Assembly (NCBI GenBank): GCA_021733925.1
Contig: JAIPJY010000004.1
Coordinates: 1-64,000, forward strand
Source of the DNA: Prosthecobacter sp.
Lineage (GTDB): Bacteria > Verrucomicrobiota > Verrucomicrobiia > Verrucomicrobiales > Verrucomicrobiaceae
Direction: 5' to 3'
Length of the DNA: 64,000 nt
In this document: positions 36,000 to 44,190 of the stretch, in pieces
Position numbering within the stretch: position 1 is the first letter of the stretch
Layout of the letters: every line of letters begins with the position of its first letter
Translations under genes and position numbers: made by a program
The notes under the pieces: model-generated
Told to the model about the DNA's origin: nothing
Seen by the model: the letters and a program-made list of their open reading frames with translations, nothing else
Database searches by the model: none

Positions 36000-36188
36000 C
36001 GGGAGCATATTTTGCAGAACATTGCAGATCATTAACAGATCGTGAGGTTTGTCAGCAGCTTTGTAGCCGACACTTTGACGGGAATATCACGTGTTTTTGT
36101 CTTCATGGTGTCGTTTTAGCCGCCTAGGGCGTACTCGCGCTACAAAAAAGTAGAATATCACTCGAATACTGGATGGTGGAACTGTTCT
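36000..36188. promoter_or_regulatory. Region between integrase and cassette gene, expected attI and divergent promoters
   Basis: In a typical integron this gap would hold attI and the cassette promoter. I searched by eye for a GTTRRRY core on either strand and found no convincing one. A hairpin-prone GCCGCCTAGGGCG lies near 36118-36130. The gap is AT-rich near both ends. Confidence 0.3.
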
Positions 36189-37202
36189 ATGAGCAACAAC
36201 CCGGAACCCAAATTGGAGGACAAGCTGCGTGGCGTGCTCCGCCTCAAGCAATACTCGCCACGGACAGAGGAGACGTATATCCAGTGGTACAAACGCTTTG
36301 TGCTCTTCCAAGCGCAGGCGACGGGAAGAATGCGGCACCCAGCGGAGATGGGGACGGAAGAGGTGGCGGCCTTTTTGACGAATCTGGCAGTGAACAAGAA
36401 CCTGACGGCATCATCCCAAAATCAGGCTCTGAACGCGCTGGTTTTTTTATACCGGGAGGTCCTCAAAATGGAACTGGAGGGGCTTGATGCGGTGCGGGCA
36501 AAACGGTCGAAGTATCTGCCAGTGGTGTTGACCCAGGATGAGGTGAAGCTGCTGCTGGCGGGCGTGAAGGGTTCGGCTGGGCTGGCGGTGAAACTGCTCT
36601 ATGGCTGTGGATTACGGGTAGCGGAGGTGCTGGCACTGCGGGTCAAGGATGTGGATGTCAGCGGCGGCAAGATTGAGGTGCGGGGTGGCAAAGGGGATAA
36701 AGACCGGGTGATCACGCTGCCGAAAAGCCTGCTACACTCAATCGAAGAGCATTTGAAGCAGGTGCGGGCCGTCTTTGATGCCGACCGCCGAGACGGGGTG
36801 CCGGGCGTGGCGATGCCGAAGGCCTATGATGTGAAGAACCCAAAAGCCGCAGAGAGCTGGCCATGGTTTTGGTTTCTCCCCTCCGCCAAAGTATGGGATG
36901 ACCTGGAGCGGGATGGCAGCCCGCGCTCTGGCGCACGTGCTTACGGGCGTGGGCGGCATCACCTACATGAGATCGCGGTCACACGGGAGCTGGAACGTGC
37001 GGTGAAGCTAGCAGGACTGAGCAAGCGTGTCACCGCTCATGTGCTGCGGCATTTGTTCGCGACCCATCTCGTGCTTCGGGGGATCGACATCCGCAGCGTG
37101 CAGCAGCTCCTCGGCCACTCCGACGTGCGCACGACGGAGATTTACACCGCACTCGCCAAAGCGATGCGCGGGGAGATCACCAGCCCGCTGGATTATCTGT
37201 GA
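36189..37202 (+). CDS. intI: Integron-type tyrosine recombinase (IntI)
   Basis: 337 residues, normal for IntI. The N-terminal SAM-like core-binding domain (LRLKQYSPRTEETYIQWYKRF, ~18-40) is followed by the catalytic domain. Catalytic residues are all present: Arg in YGCGLRVAEVLALR, His-x-x-Arg in TAHVLRHLFATH, His in LLGHSD, and nucleophile Tyr in EIYTAL. Between them is the insertion that distinguishes IntI from XerC/D, with SWPWFWFLPS and a PRSGxR...RHH stretch (~225-262). IntI recombines folded attC sites into attI. The adjacent divergent gene with an attC-like site fits that role. No second integrase or transposase lies nearby. Confidence 0.9.
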   Translation: MSNNPEPKLEDKLRGVLRLKQYSPRTEETYIQWYKRFVLFQAQATGRMRHPAEMGTEEVAAFLTNLAVNKNLTASSQNQALNALVFLYREVLKMELEGLDAVRAKRSKYLPVVLTQDEVKLLLAGVKGSAGLAVKLLYGCGLRVAEVLALRVKDVDVSGGKIEVRGGKGDKDRVITLPKSLLHSIEEHLKQVRAVFDADRRDGVPGVAMPKAYDVKNPKAAESWPWFWFLPSAKVWDDLERDGSPRSGARAYGRGRHHLHEIAVTRELERAVKLAGLSKRVTAHVLRHLFATHLVLRGIDIRSVQQLLGHSDVRTTEIYTALAKAMRGEITSPLDYL

Positions 37203-37246
37203 AAAAAAGATACCGGGCATGATGGGCGCATATCAGCAAAGCAAGT

Positions 37247-37310
37247 CGCTGACAATCAATCAATAACAACTCTCCTAACGCCGTCCGTATTTGGCGCGTG
37301 ATTGTCAGCG
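37247..37310. repeat. Perfect 12-bp inverted repeat (hairpin) after intI
   Basis: CGCTGACAATCA (37247-37258) and TGATTGTCAGCG (37299-37310) are exact complements around a 40-nt loop, which itself contains a smaller ACGCC/GGCG pairing. There is no T tract. It could be a terminator, a recombination site or an element end. Confidence 0.6.
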
Positions 37311-37425
37311 GATCAGCGCTGGGTTCAGCCGCCTACCCTTTGGAAAATGGCAGATTATCAGAGGCCTACCGCTCTCAGGGACTGCACCACTCACTGGCAG
37401 AACTGCCCCCCTACAACGGCACACT

Positions 37426-37500
37426 TATTTGAGTCGTTCTACTTTCATACACCCTCCCTGCCACACTCCTCACCCTGAAGACAGCAAATCCTGCAAGGCA
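37426..37500. repeat. Right copy of the diverged 75-bp direct repeat
   Basis: Same orientation as 34796-34870, about 84% identical without gaps. It includes a truncated copy of the VOC start codon region on the minus strand (start at 37446, stop after seven codons). Confidence 0.85.
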
Positions 37501-37507
37501 GCCGCAT

Positions 37508-40195
37508 TCAGTTTCCAAACAACGCCCGCGGCTTCGGCGGAGGCGGGGTTTCCTTCGCCTTCGCCGGATTGCCGCCGATGCTCTGTGCTTCCTGCAGTTC
37601 CTTCTTCGTGGGCGGTTTGCGCTCATCTTTGTTGCCACCACCAAAGATGCGCGGATGCCACTTGGTGTCGCCAATGGTACCGGAGCCCTTGTAGGCCAGC
37701 AGCTGAGTCACCGGAAACAGCAGGATGCCGAGACCGCGCATGCGCACCTCAGCGTTGAAGTCGATGTCGTCACGGATGAAGTCCACATTTCCAAGGCTGA
37801 AAATGCGAAAGGCGCTGGACTCGGCCTCGATGTTTTCCGTGACGATAAAACCATCCGACACCTCAAAAGTGCAGTCCGCTTTCTTGGCCACGTTGTAGCC
37901 CTTGATCGGCGAAGGGAGAAACGCGCCAATGATCGGTGTCAGCGGCCCGAGCACAGGCAGGGCGAGGAGGTTGCCATTGAGGATCATCAGAGCACCGCCG
38001 CCCTTCAGCACCTTCCAGTCGTTCATGCGGCCGGTAAATTTGAAATGTCCGCTGATGTCCCCCACACTTTCATTCCCTGGAGAGTACACCTGCGCAAAAC
38101 GCTGGAAACTGAGGGCGTTCATGCGCAGTTCGCCGTCATAGGCGGTCGGCTCGCGGTTTTCATTCAGGTTTCCCTTCAAAGTCATGCCCCCGCCTAGCAC
38201 ATCCGCCGCGATGTCGATCCGCGCTATTCCCTCCCGGTTGTGCACATCCGCCCGCACCTCCTCAAACGGCAGCTTGCGGCCAAACACATCATACGGGAAG
38301 CGTCCGGCCCGCACCTCCACGTCATAGGCTTTGACTCCGGGCGCGAGATTCACCGCCCCTTTCGCATGCAGTGTATCGCCAAACAGGCGGCCGTTGATAT
38401 TGAAGTTCAACATGCTGCCGATGATTTGAACCTCTCCATTGGGCGCATTGATCGGATAGTCCTCGTTCCAGAGCACGTAATGCGCGCCACCCACCGGATT
38501 TTTGAAATCAACTTTGTAATTGTTGAACTGTGGATTGTTCTTGTAGCCGATCGTGCCGTTGGCGGTCACATCCGTGCCGGGGGAAAAGCGGTAGAGCGCG
38601 ATCTGATCCGCCACCTTCGGGGCAAACGCGCGCACGATGCCCGCCGCATCCGCGACCGTATGCACATTAACAAGTCTCAGCCACTTCGCGTTATCATCAT
38701 CGTTCACAAACACCAGTTCCGCCTCCGCCGGACCGTCCGGACGCTGCACCCGCACATTGGCATAATTTTGAATGTCCCCAAACAGCGCCAGATCCATCTC
38801 AGCGGAATCAAACAGCACATCCTTGTAGCGAAAGTTGCGCAGCACACCGTGGCCGGAACTGGGACAGTCGTGCAGCTTGGGTGTCGGTCCGGCACAGGCC
38901 AGTTGAACATCAATCTGCGAGGTGTCATCGAAGGCAAAGCGTTGAATGATCTCACGCGTCTTCGGCAGCAGCACGAAAGGCAGAAACACATTCGGGTCCA
39001 TGCGCAGCGCCAGATTGTATTTAAAGCCCAGCGTTCGGTGATGCATCACATCCAACCCCAGCGTGCCAGTCTTGTGCTTCAGCAGCGCATCACGTACAAA
39101 GATGCCCTCAGGGGTGGCTCCAAGAGTCAGGCTGAGTGAATTGAAAACCTCCCCGCGGCTGCCAAACCGCCCGCAGTCCAGCCGCCCGGTCACTTCGGCG
39201 GGCAGAAAGTCCTCAGGCTTGGGCTTGTTCAAAAAGATGCTGCCTTCCAATGCCAGCTGCGGTGCTTCATAAAACACCACCTCGCGCAGCTGTTCACTGC
39301 TGAAAAACGCCCGGGCCAGGCCCGGCAGGTCAGCGCTCGACGTCAGCCGGAAACGCAGGTGCTCCGCACCGATGCGCCAGGTGGCGGTGGCCTCCAACGT
39401 CCCTAGATGGTCCAGCAAATGCAGCCGCTTCAAATCAACGAACCCGCCATCGTACTCCGCCTCTGCTACAAGTTCCTTCCAGACATAATCTTCAAACACC
39501 AGGCCGTCCGCCTGGAACAGCAGCTCCGCCTTGAGATCCTGAGGCCTGTCCAGAGCTCCAGAGACCTTCACACTCAGCGTAGGCACGTGTGGCGCACGAA
39601 ACCGCGCCAGCCAGTCCAGTCCATGTTGAATCTGCGCACGATGCTCGCGTATCGCGCTCAGCCGCTCCTGCGCACTCGGGCCCGGCTCGTCTGACTTCGA
39701 CTGCGGCAGTTCCAGCACGCCGCTGATCAAAATGCGCAGCCCGTCGGACAGCAGCCCCTCCGCATGCCGGATGTCCAGCCGCCGCCCTTCCAGCAAGGCC
39801 CGCGCACTCAGATCCTTCAGCTCGATCACCGTCAGTTCGGGCCGTTCCGGGTCCACTGGCAGCGCCATGCTGGCATGCAGCAGCTCCAGCCCGTCAATTT
39901 TGACCCTGCCCTCGATCAGGCTGCCAAAGTCAACGTCCAGATTCAACCGGTCAACCGACGCCACGATGGTCTCCTTGCTTGCGTCATTGAACACCTTCAC
40001 TCCACGTGCAACCAGCCCCCCAAACGGATTCACCGTCAGATGCTCGAAATTCAGATGCACCCCATGCTGCGCCAGTTCGCCGGTGACAAACCCATGCCAG
40101 CGCTCATGAAAGGCCGTCGTGTTCAAATACATGCCGCCCGCCAGCAGAAAACTGGCGACAAGAAACAGCAGAAGACGGCGCAGGAAGCGGAGCAT
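37508..40195 (-). CDS. AsmA/TamB-like envelope protein
   Basis: 895 residues. An N-terminal membrane anchor (FLRRLLLFLVASFLLAGGMYL) precedes a long beta-rich region. The early FEHLTVNPFGGLVARGVKVF, then SVDRLNLDVDFGSLIEGRVKIDGLELLH, are typical of AsmA-family starts. Near the C-terminus come GLGILLFPVTQLLAYKGSGTIGDTKWHPRIF motifs of the AsmA-like C-terminal region. The family is thought to form periplasmic bridges for lipid transport or to assist outer-membrane assembly. It is the last gene of a leftward operon that begins with the B12 radical SAM gene. The final ~45 residues are Lys/Pro-rich. Four 10-bp direct repeats lie just upstream. Confidence 0.82.
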   Translation of the reverse strand: MLRFLRRLLLFLVASFLLAGGMYLNTTAFHERWHGFVTGELAQHGVHLNFEHLTVNPFGGLVARGVKVFNDASKETIVASVDRLNLDVDFGSLIEGRVKIDGLELLHASMALPVDPERPELTVIELKDLSARALLEGRRLDIRHAEGLLSDGLRILISGVLELPQSKSDEPGPSAQERLSAIREHRAQIQHGLDWLARFRAPHVPTLSVKVSGALDRPQDLKAELLFQADGLVFEDYVWKELVAEAEYDGGFVDLKRLHLLDHLGTLEATATWRIGAEHLRFRLTSSADLPGLARAFFSSEQLREVVFYEAPQLALEGSIFLNKPKPEDFLPAEVTGRLDCGRFGSRGEVFNSLSLTLGATPEGIFVRDALLKHKTGTLGLDVMHHRTLGFKYNLALRMDPNVFLPFVLLPKTREIIQRFAFDDTSQIDVQLACAGPTPKLHDCPSSGHGVLRNFRYKDVLFDSAEMDLALFGDIQNYANVRVQRPDGPAEAELVFVNDDDNAKWLRLVNVHTVADAAGIVRAFAPKVADQIALYRFSPGTDVTANGTIGYKNNPQFNNYKVDFKNPVGGAHYVLWNEDYPINAPNGEVQIIGSMLNFNINGRLFGDTLHAKGAVNLAPGVKAYDVEVRAGRFPYDVFGRKLPFEEVRADVHNREGIARIDIAADVLGGGMTLKGNLNENREPTAYDGELRMNALSFQRFAQVYSPGNESVGDISGHFKFTGRMNDWKVLKGGGALMILNGNLLALPVLGPLTPIIGAFLPSPIKGYNVAKKADCTFEVSDGFIVTENIEAESSAFRIFSLGNVDFIRDDIDFNAEVRMRGLGILLFPVTQLLAYKGSGTIGDTKWHPRIFGGGNKDERKPPTKKELQEAQSIGGNPAKAKETPPPPKPRALFGN

Positions 40196-40246
40196 GAACT
40201 TTCAAAGTTACCCAAGCTCTCCGAACTTCACAAGCTCTGGATAAAC

Positions 40247-40286
40247 AACCGTCAACCATCGTCAACAACTGTAAACGACCGTCAAC
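40247..40286 (-). repeat. Four tandem 10-bp direct repeats upstream of the AsmA-like gene
   Basis: Read on the + strand, the units are AACCGTCAAC, CATCGTCAAC, AACTGTAAAC and GACCGTCAAC. The period matches one helical turn, and the array ends about 50 bp before the start codon at 40195. On the transcribed strand the units read GTTGACGGTC-like, which could be a binding array for a regulator or part of an overlapping promoter. Confidence 0.5.
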
Positions 40287-40291
40287 TTCCC

Positions 40292-41032
40292 CTACCTATA
40301 CTGCTCCGGCCTGCCGATGGGAAAAAGTCCAAATGGCGCGATCTGGCTGGCTCGCAGTTTTTCCGGCCCGATGCTCGGCGCATCAGAGGCGAGAAACACC
40401 GCCAGTTGAATCAAACCCGTCCGCCCCTGAGGGCTGGTGTCAAATAGCACCGCATCACCGTCCACCTTCTTAAACATCAAGGGACCCTGTGCCGCATGAT
40501 CCAGCACGAGTGTGCTTTTTGGCTCCACGCGCAAACTGCCACGCCCGAGTGAGGCTGTGCGCCCAGTCTGGGCATCTTTGCCATCGATACCCACGCCAAG
40601 TTCCAACGGCATTGGTGTACGGTTTTTCAGCACGATGCGATAGGCCTGATTGGGCAGTCCGGCCACAAACAGAATGCCACCGCAGAGGTGCGATTCCAGC
40701 CACTTGCCCGACGCCACGTCCTGCACGCCGAGATCCACCGTTCCATCCCCCATGCGTGCAAGCCCGCGCTGGGTTTCCGGCACATCGCCCTGACGTTCAA
40801 TCAGGCTTCTGATCTGCTCCGGCGTGGCATACACCACGCGAGCCACCATGTGGGGCGTCGTCGTTGTTTGTGAAGCTCGGGCCGGAAAGCCCTGATGAAA
40901 AAGGTTCGGGTCCTGCTGCCAGGCGGGCCGCAGCGGAGCGATGCTGCTGCCACACGATGCCAGCAGACCTGTGCCTGCTGCTGCCACTGCTTTGATCCAT
41001 GCCGTTGTCCTGCCTGCGTTACCTGAAGTCAT
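40292..41032 (-). CDS. Putative lipoprotein
   Basis: The ATG at 41032 overlaps the stop of the upstream regulator gene by four bases (ATGA), which supports this start; a much earlier in-frame ATG at 41326 would run through the regulator gene. The 246-residue product begins with a lipoprotein signal (GTGLLASC, lipobox LASC). The remainder is a beta-rich domain with SGKWLESHLCGGILFVAGLPNQ and ELGVGIDGKDAQTGRTASLG; such segments resemble secreted proteins that carry an attached wing of extracellular beta strands. No named family recognised. Translationally coupled to the regulator. Confidence 0.75.
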   Translation of the reverse strand: MTSGNAGRTTAWIKAVAAAGTGLLASCGSSIAPLRPAWQQDPNLFHQGFPARASQTTTTPHMVARVVYATPEQIRSLIERQGDVPETQRGLARMGDGTVDLGVQDVASGKWLESHLCGGILFVAGLPNQAYRIVLKNRTPMPLELGVGIDGKDAQTGRTASLGRGSLRVEPKSTLVLDHAAQGPLMFKKVDGDAVLFDTSPQGRTGLIQLAVFLASDAPSIGPEKLRASQIAPFGLFPIGRPEQYR

Positions 41033-41682
41033 TCTGAATGCGCTGTTGTCTTGATTTGAAAAGTAACACGCACCAGACCAGACACTTCTTCCACCGAACG
41101 ACGCACCTCGCAGCCTATGAGACGCTCGATCATTTCGCATTCGAGTTCGTCCACAATGCCGTAGCGAGCCGCCAGTTCCCGCAGAGGCCGGTGATGCTCC
41201 ACCAGCAGGAGACGGCCCTGCGCATCGGTCTCGCAGGCGCACAAGCAGCCATCCGCGCTGCGCAGCCGGGCCAGCAGCCGGGCACGCTCCTCCAAAGTCG
41301 TGGCTTTCGCCAGCTTGGCGCCCCATGCCTCCCCCTTGGACTGGAAATAGGTGAACAGCAGCTTCGGCGGAGCACTTTCGCCAAAGACCTTCTCCGCCGT
41401 CGTCAGCAGATCCAGCGTCAAGGCTGGCCCGCTGCCAAGGAAAAGTGCGTCTGCTTTTGACGTGAGCCGATACAGCTTTTCGGGCCGCCCTGCCGCCTTG
41501 GGCCGGCGCCAGGTGTCGAGAAACCCTGCTTTTTCCAGTTCCACACAGTGCTGCTTCACCCCCATGTAGCTCATCTTCATTGCCGTGCAGAGCTCTGTCA
41601 CCGTCATGCCCGTGGAATGCTTCAGGCGCTGGACAATGTCCAGCACCGGCGAGTGCAGCATTTCTCGGAGCAGGGATAGCAT
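41029..41682 (-). CDS. DeoR/SufR-like helix-turn-helix transcriptional regulator
   Basis: The ATG at 41682 gives 217 residues (an ATG at 41727 is an alternative). The first ~75 residues are a winged helix (GMTVTELCTAMKMSYMGVKQHCVELEKAG, then a wing RRPKAAGRPEKLYRLT). The C-terminal half resembles the SufR-type sensor region (HHRPLRELAARYGIVDELECEMIERLIG). It has several Cys residues (CLCAC, ECE, GCE), but their spacing does not match the SufR Fe-S ligands I know, so cluster binding is uncertain. In SufR relatives this domain senses Fe-S status. Being inside an operon with a radical SAM gene makes that attractive but unproven. Confidence 0.75.
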   Translation of the reverse strand: MLSLLREMLHSPVLDIVQRLKHSTGMTVTELCTAMKMSYMGVKQHCVELEKAGFLDTWRRPKAAGRPEKLYRLTSKADALFLGSGPALTLDLLTTAEKVFGESAPPKLLFTYFQSKGEAWGAKLAKATTLEERARLLARLRSADGCLCACETDAQGRLLLVEHHRPLRELAARYGIVDELECEMIERLIGCEVRRSVEEVSGLVRVTFQIKTTAHSE

Positions 41683-41742
41683 GGCTTGGTGACTCCGCAG
41701 ACTAGCGCCTATGCCCGCCAGGCGCAATGCTGTGTCCAGCCT

Positions 41743-42450
41743 TCAGCTGATCAGCAGCAGGCGCGGCGGCTGTCCGGGCAGCGTTGCCGGGGCACGGTGA
41801 ATGCACGGGGGCACCGGACTTTCCGGATACAGGGTGGCGATGCGCCAGAGGTGGCCCAGGCCGAAAGAAAACGGCAGGGCATCAGGCAGCGGCTTGTAAT
41901 GCAGATCCAGGTAATTTTCGTTCAGGAATTCGCGAAAGCCCTCGTCATCCTCTCCTCCATAAAGCTGCAGCAGTTCCCCCCGCAATTCAGGCACGTCCAC
42001 CCGCCGCATCGCCTCCTCATTGCGCAGTCCCTCGGAAGCCGCTCCGAAGTAAGTACACAGATAAGTGTCCGCCTCCACCGTGGCACTGTCCACATGCCAT
42101 GACTGCACATCAGTCCGCAGCAGTTCGCTCTCGATCTCGTTCACGTAGCCGTTGATGCAGTCGAGGCTTGGCTGCAACTCACGGCTGCGCAGCAGTTCCT
42201 GGTCTTGCAGCAGCACCTCGCGCGCCACCTGGCCCGCGCCGCTCAGTTCCAGCGCCAGCAGCCGCTCCTCATCCAGGCTCGTGATCCCCTTCTCCACGCC
42301 CAGCTTCTCGACGATCTCGCCAAAATCTCCCTCCAGCGTTCGCTGCCAGCACAGCGCATTGATGCCGTCGCGCATCGGCGTCATGACCAACTCCTCAAAA
42401 CTGCCCACGACTTTGATGCGTGGGGTGAGCATGGAAGCAGCCTGAGTCAT
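41743..42450 (-). CDS. Conserved protein resembling DUF1826
   Basis: 235 residues, no signal peptide. The central region has SWHVDSATVEADTYLCTYFG and the C-terminus PCIHRAPATLPGQPPRLLLI. A His-x-Asp pair followed by a distal His and Arg is the layout of double-stranded beta-helix Fe(II) proteins, and the whole resembles DUF1826. An alternative start is the ATG at 42432. It sits 23 bp after the B12 radical SAM gene, so cotranscription is likely. Family resemblance is from memory and not firm. Confidence 0.65.
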   Translation of the reverse strand: MTQAASMLTPRIKVVGSFEELVMTPMRDGINALCWQRTLEGDFGEIVEKLGVEKGITSLDEERLLALELSGAGQVAREVLLQDQELLRSRELQPSLDCINGYVNEIESELLRTDVQSWHVDSATVEADTYLCTYFGAASEGLRNEEAMRRVDVPELRGELLQLYGGEDDEGFREFLNENYLDLHYKPLPDALPFSFGLGHLWRIATLYPESPVPPCIHRAPATLPGQPPRLLLIS

Positions 42451-42473
42451 CTTATTCGTAAATCTGCATCCCC

Positions 42474-44003
42474 TTACGCCACCACATGCCGTGCCTGCCG
42501 ACTTCCTGCGGTGCTGCGTTTCGACGACTCACGCTCCTCCGTCTTCGTCCCGCTCAGCCGCAGGGACTCGCGGCCTGGCACACGGTTCCAGTCCTGCATC
42601 ATGGCTGCCGCTGCGGTTTCTGGCGGCACTCCGCAGGCACCCGTCAGGTAATCAAACAGTGCCTGCGCCAGCACCGGCAGTGCGATCTGATGCGTGCGGC
42701 GCAGCTTCGCATAAAGGCTGTCGGCAAAAGCCATGAAGGCCTCGAAGGCTGAATCGCCCTGCTGCCACAGCAGATCCAGCGTGGCGGTAAAATTCCCGCT
42801 GTTCGCCACCAGATCCCAGTAGCGGGCGAAGCGCCGCATGCGCTGCATCTCCACAAAAGGAATGTCCCTGTTCTCCAGCATCTCGTAAGGTGGCACTGGC
42901 GAATATTTCATCTGAAACTCCGCGTCATGCCGCACGATCGGCGTGCCACGCAGCCTCTTGAGGATGCCCACCTGAATCTCCTGCGGCCCCATCTTCACCA
43001 GACGGTCAAAGCCACGCCCAAAACTCGCCACGTCCTCACCTGGCAGCCCCACGATAAGGTCCGCATGCACATGGATGCCGGTTTGTTCGCGCAGGAAGCG
43101 CAGATTGTCTTCCAGCCGCGTCAGATTCTGCCGCCGGCTGATGTTCTTAGACGTCGCCTCATCAAAGGTCTGGATGCCCACCTCAAACTGCACCGCACCC
43201 GCAGGAAACTCGCGGATGATATCGCGCAGCTGGTCCGGCAGGCGGTCCGGCACCATCTCAAAGTGCAGGAACATCCCATCACGCCAGCGATCCAGGAAAA
43301 AGCGCAGGATAGCCATGCTCGTCGGCAGATGCAGATTGAAAGTGCGGTCCACAAACTTGAACGTCAGCGCCCCCCGGTCCAGCAGCCCCTGCATCGCCTG
43401 CAAAAACGCCTCGATGGCAAAGGCACGCACCGGCACATCGAGCGAGGACAGGCAAAACTCACAGGTGAAAGGGCACCCGCGCGAAGCCTCCACATAGAGG
43501 ATGCGATGCGCCAGATCCGACTCCGTATACAGGTCATAGGGCATGACCACACGCTCCAGCGTCGGCAGCCCGGCAGGCATCACCTTGGGCAGCGCCGCCT
43601 GTGCAGCCGCATCTTCCCCCAGCAGAACCCGGCAGACCTCGGCAAACTTCAGGTCCGCCTCTCCAGTGATTACATGGTCCGCCAGCGCCACGATGGCCTG
43701 CCCATCCCACTCATACGACACCTCCGGCCCGCCGAGCACGATGCGAATTTCCGGCCGCAACCGCCGCAGCATCCCCAGCACCTCCGTCGTCTCCACGACA
43801 TTCCAGATGTAAATCCCGAAACCCACAATGCACGGCTCCAGCGCCAGCACCGCCTCCACGATTTCGAGCGGTGCCTGGTTGATCTGAAATTCCGCAATGC
43901 ATGCCCGCTCCCGCAAATCACCCAGGTTCGCCAGCAGATAGCGCAGCCCGAATGAGCTGTGGATGTATTTGGCGTTGAGCGTAGCGAGGACGATGTCTGG
44001 CAT
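42474..44003 (-). CDS. B12-binding radical SAM protein
   Basis: The ATG at 44003 (MPDIVLATLNAKYIHSSFGL) gives 509 residues; the longer frame from 44087 adds an unlikely leader. The N-terminal ~130 residues form a cobalamin-binding Rossmann domain (FGIYIWN, RIVLGGPEVS, ITGEAD). The radical SAM core has SRGCPFTCEFCLSS (CxxxCxxC) near residue 175 and later IVGLPGED. The C-terminal ~130 residues match the DUF4080-type extension of this group. Substrate unknown; relatives methylate unactivated carbons or modify lipids. It heads a five-gene leftward set and diverges from the KamA-family gene (187-bp gap). Confidence 0.9.
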   Translation of the reverse strand: MPDIVLATLNAKYIHSSFGLRYLLANLGDLRERACIAEFQINQAPLEIVEAVLALEPCIVGFGIYIWNVVETTEVLGMLRRLRPEIRIVLGGPEVSYEWDGQAIVALADHVITGEADLKFAEVCRVLLGEDAAAQAALPKVMPAGLPTLERVVMPYDLYTESDLAHRILYVEASRGCPFTCEFCLSSLDVPVRAFAIEAFLQAMQGLLDRGALTFKFVDRTFNLHLPTSMAILRFFLDRWRDGMFLHFEMVPDRLPDQLRDIIREFPAGAVQFEVGIQTFDEATSKNISRRQNLTRLEDNLRFLREQTGIHVHADLIVGLPGEDVASFGRGFDRLVKMGPQEIQVGILKRLRGTPIVRHDAEFQMKYSPVPPYEMLENRDIPFVEMQRMRRFARYWDLVANSGNFTATLDLLWQQGDSAFEAFMAFADSLYAKLRRTHQIALPVLAQALFDYLTGACGVPPETAAAAMMQDWNRVPGRESLRLSGTKTEERESSKRSTAGSRQARHVVA

Positions 44004-44190
44004 CACCCAGAGTGTGGCTGCGTTGTGGGCGGGCGGCAAACGCCTTTGCAGCAAGCGCAGGGGCGCCGGGAGGCCAGCTTTCGGCACAGGACTGCCAGCC
44101 GATGCAAGAATGCACCCAAACTCCCGCAGGGGACGTTTGACATTCCAACCCTCCCGCGCCTAACCTCCGCGCCCACCGATCCCGCAGTAC

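Larger units (their letters stand above)
37203..37507. other. Intergenic region downstream of intI, with inverted repeat and remnant VOC 5' end
   Basis: About 305 bp without a gene. It holds a 64-nt structure with a perfect 12-bp inverted repeat (37247-37310) and the right copy of the 75-bp repeat. Within the latter, the VOC start is preserved as ATG plus six codons and then a stop (MKVERLK), so this copy is a dead fragment. Confidence 0.6.

Noticed and set aside
36000-36188. An attI site beside intI
   Set aside because: No GTTRRRY core could be found on either strand by eye, so I list only the region.
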